This document shows, in pieces, positions 14,750-14,972 of a DNA stretch of 14,972 bases. The stretch comes from UBA8108 sp965659285 (GTDB lineage Bacteria; Planctomycetota; UBA8108), in NCBI GenBank assembly GCA_965659285.1, contig CBFHWB010000103.1, positions 1-14,972 on the forward strand. Reading direction: 5' to 3'. The notes under the pieces were generated by a model. It worked only from the letters and a program-made list of their open reading frames with translations. It made no database searches and was not told where the DNA came from. Every line of letters begins with the position of its first letter. Position 1 is the stretch's first letter. A program made the translations under genes and the position numbers.

Positions 14750-14972
14750 GTGTCTGCCGGAGCGAACATCTCCCTCAAACGAGAGCGCCGATGGACCTTC
14801 CCTGGAGAAGAGCTCTTGATCGGCCGCGGAAGAAACCTCTCAGAGGAAAGAAACCACCTCACGCTGGTGGTCAAGACAGGAGAGCCCCAACGCCTCGACA
14901 GCTTTCTTGTCAGCAACCTCGCCTGGAAATCGCGCAGCCGCCTCCAGGGTCTCATCAAGGATGGACGAGTGA
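14750..14972 (+). CDS. RluA-family pseudouridine synthase, N-terminal fragment (3' partial)
   Basis: Only 74 codons lie in the window. The frame ends with QRLDSFLVSNLAWKSRSRLQ and GLIKDGRV, the start of an S4 RNA-binding domain in the arrangement seen at the N-terminus of RluA/RluD-type enzymes (usually RLDxFL...SRSRxQxLIxxGxVxVNG). These enzymes convert uridine to pseudouridine in rRNA or tRNA. The catalytic domain lies beyond the window, so other S4-domain proteins are not fully excluded. In-frame TGA 14738 bounds the start to GTG 14750 or later; TTG 14816, with GGAG eight bases upstream, is a strong alternative giving a more usual short leader. Confidence 0.72.
   Translation, partial: MSAGANISLKRERRWTFPGEELLIGRGRNLSEERNHLTLVVKTGEPQRLDSFLVSNLAWKSRSRLQGLIKDGRV

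Noticed and set aside
14727..14819. Short frame from GTG 14727 directly after the YkgJ-type gene
   Set aside because: It stops after 30 codons with no recognisable content, while the frame shifted by two bases carries the S4-domain motif of a pseudouridine synthase.

Overview
The window looks like a chromosomal piece from a member of the Planctomycetota or a closely allied lineage. The main clues are a dockerin-like C-terminus of the planctomycete type (paired calcium loops around ISDSIGLFSYLF and ISDGITALAYLF), thrombospondin type 3 repeats, an exported CHAT protease, a secretin with a very long proline/alanine/glutamate-rich linker, and moderately high GC. Assignment to phylum is inference from style; there is no rRNA or marker gene here. 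UGA is used as a normal stop by nearly every gene, so the standard code applies.

Layout. (1) 2-1654 (+): 3' end of a large secreted repeat protein (TSP3 plus beta-sandwich repeats, Fn3, dockerin-like). (2) 1817-2878 (+): a secreted thioredoxin-fold plus TPR protein whose only in-frame stop is a UGA at the first cysteine position of the CGWC active site. A hairpin with the expected bacterial SECIS geometry follows it, so I read this gene as a probable selenoprotein. (3) 2990-4336 (+): ammonium transporter Amt. (4) 4369-4445 (-): tRNA-Val(UAC). (5) 4654-5007 (+): small unknown protein with a good promoter. (6) 5067-5519 and 5854-6369 (-): a ferritin-like protein and a DtxR/MntR-family metalloregulator, separated by 334 bases rich in inverted repeats. 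Together they suggest an iron (or manganese) homeostasis locus. (7) 6532-13929 (-): three genes in one direction, in transcription order an exported TPR-CHAT protease, a secretin-like outer-membrane protein and a HEAT-type lipoprotein. The last two overlap by one base, so this looks like an operon for an envelope system. (8) 14276-14725 (+): a YkgJ-type cysteine-cluster protein, followed by the 5' end of an RluA-family pseudouridine synthase that runs off the window.

The two most notable items are the candidate selenocysteine thioredoxin (UGWC), which routine annotation would report as truncated or pseudogenic, and the CHAT-secretin-HEAT lipoprotein cluster, which lacks the usual type II/IV pilus secretion partners within this window. 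Apart from these, the genes are ordinary housekeeping or accessory genes. There is no CRISPR array, insertion sequence or phage module.
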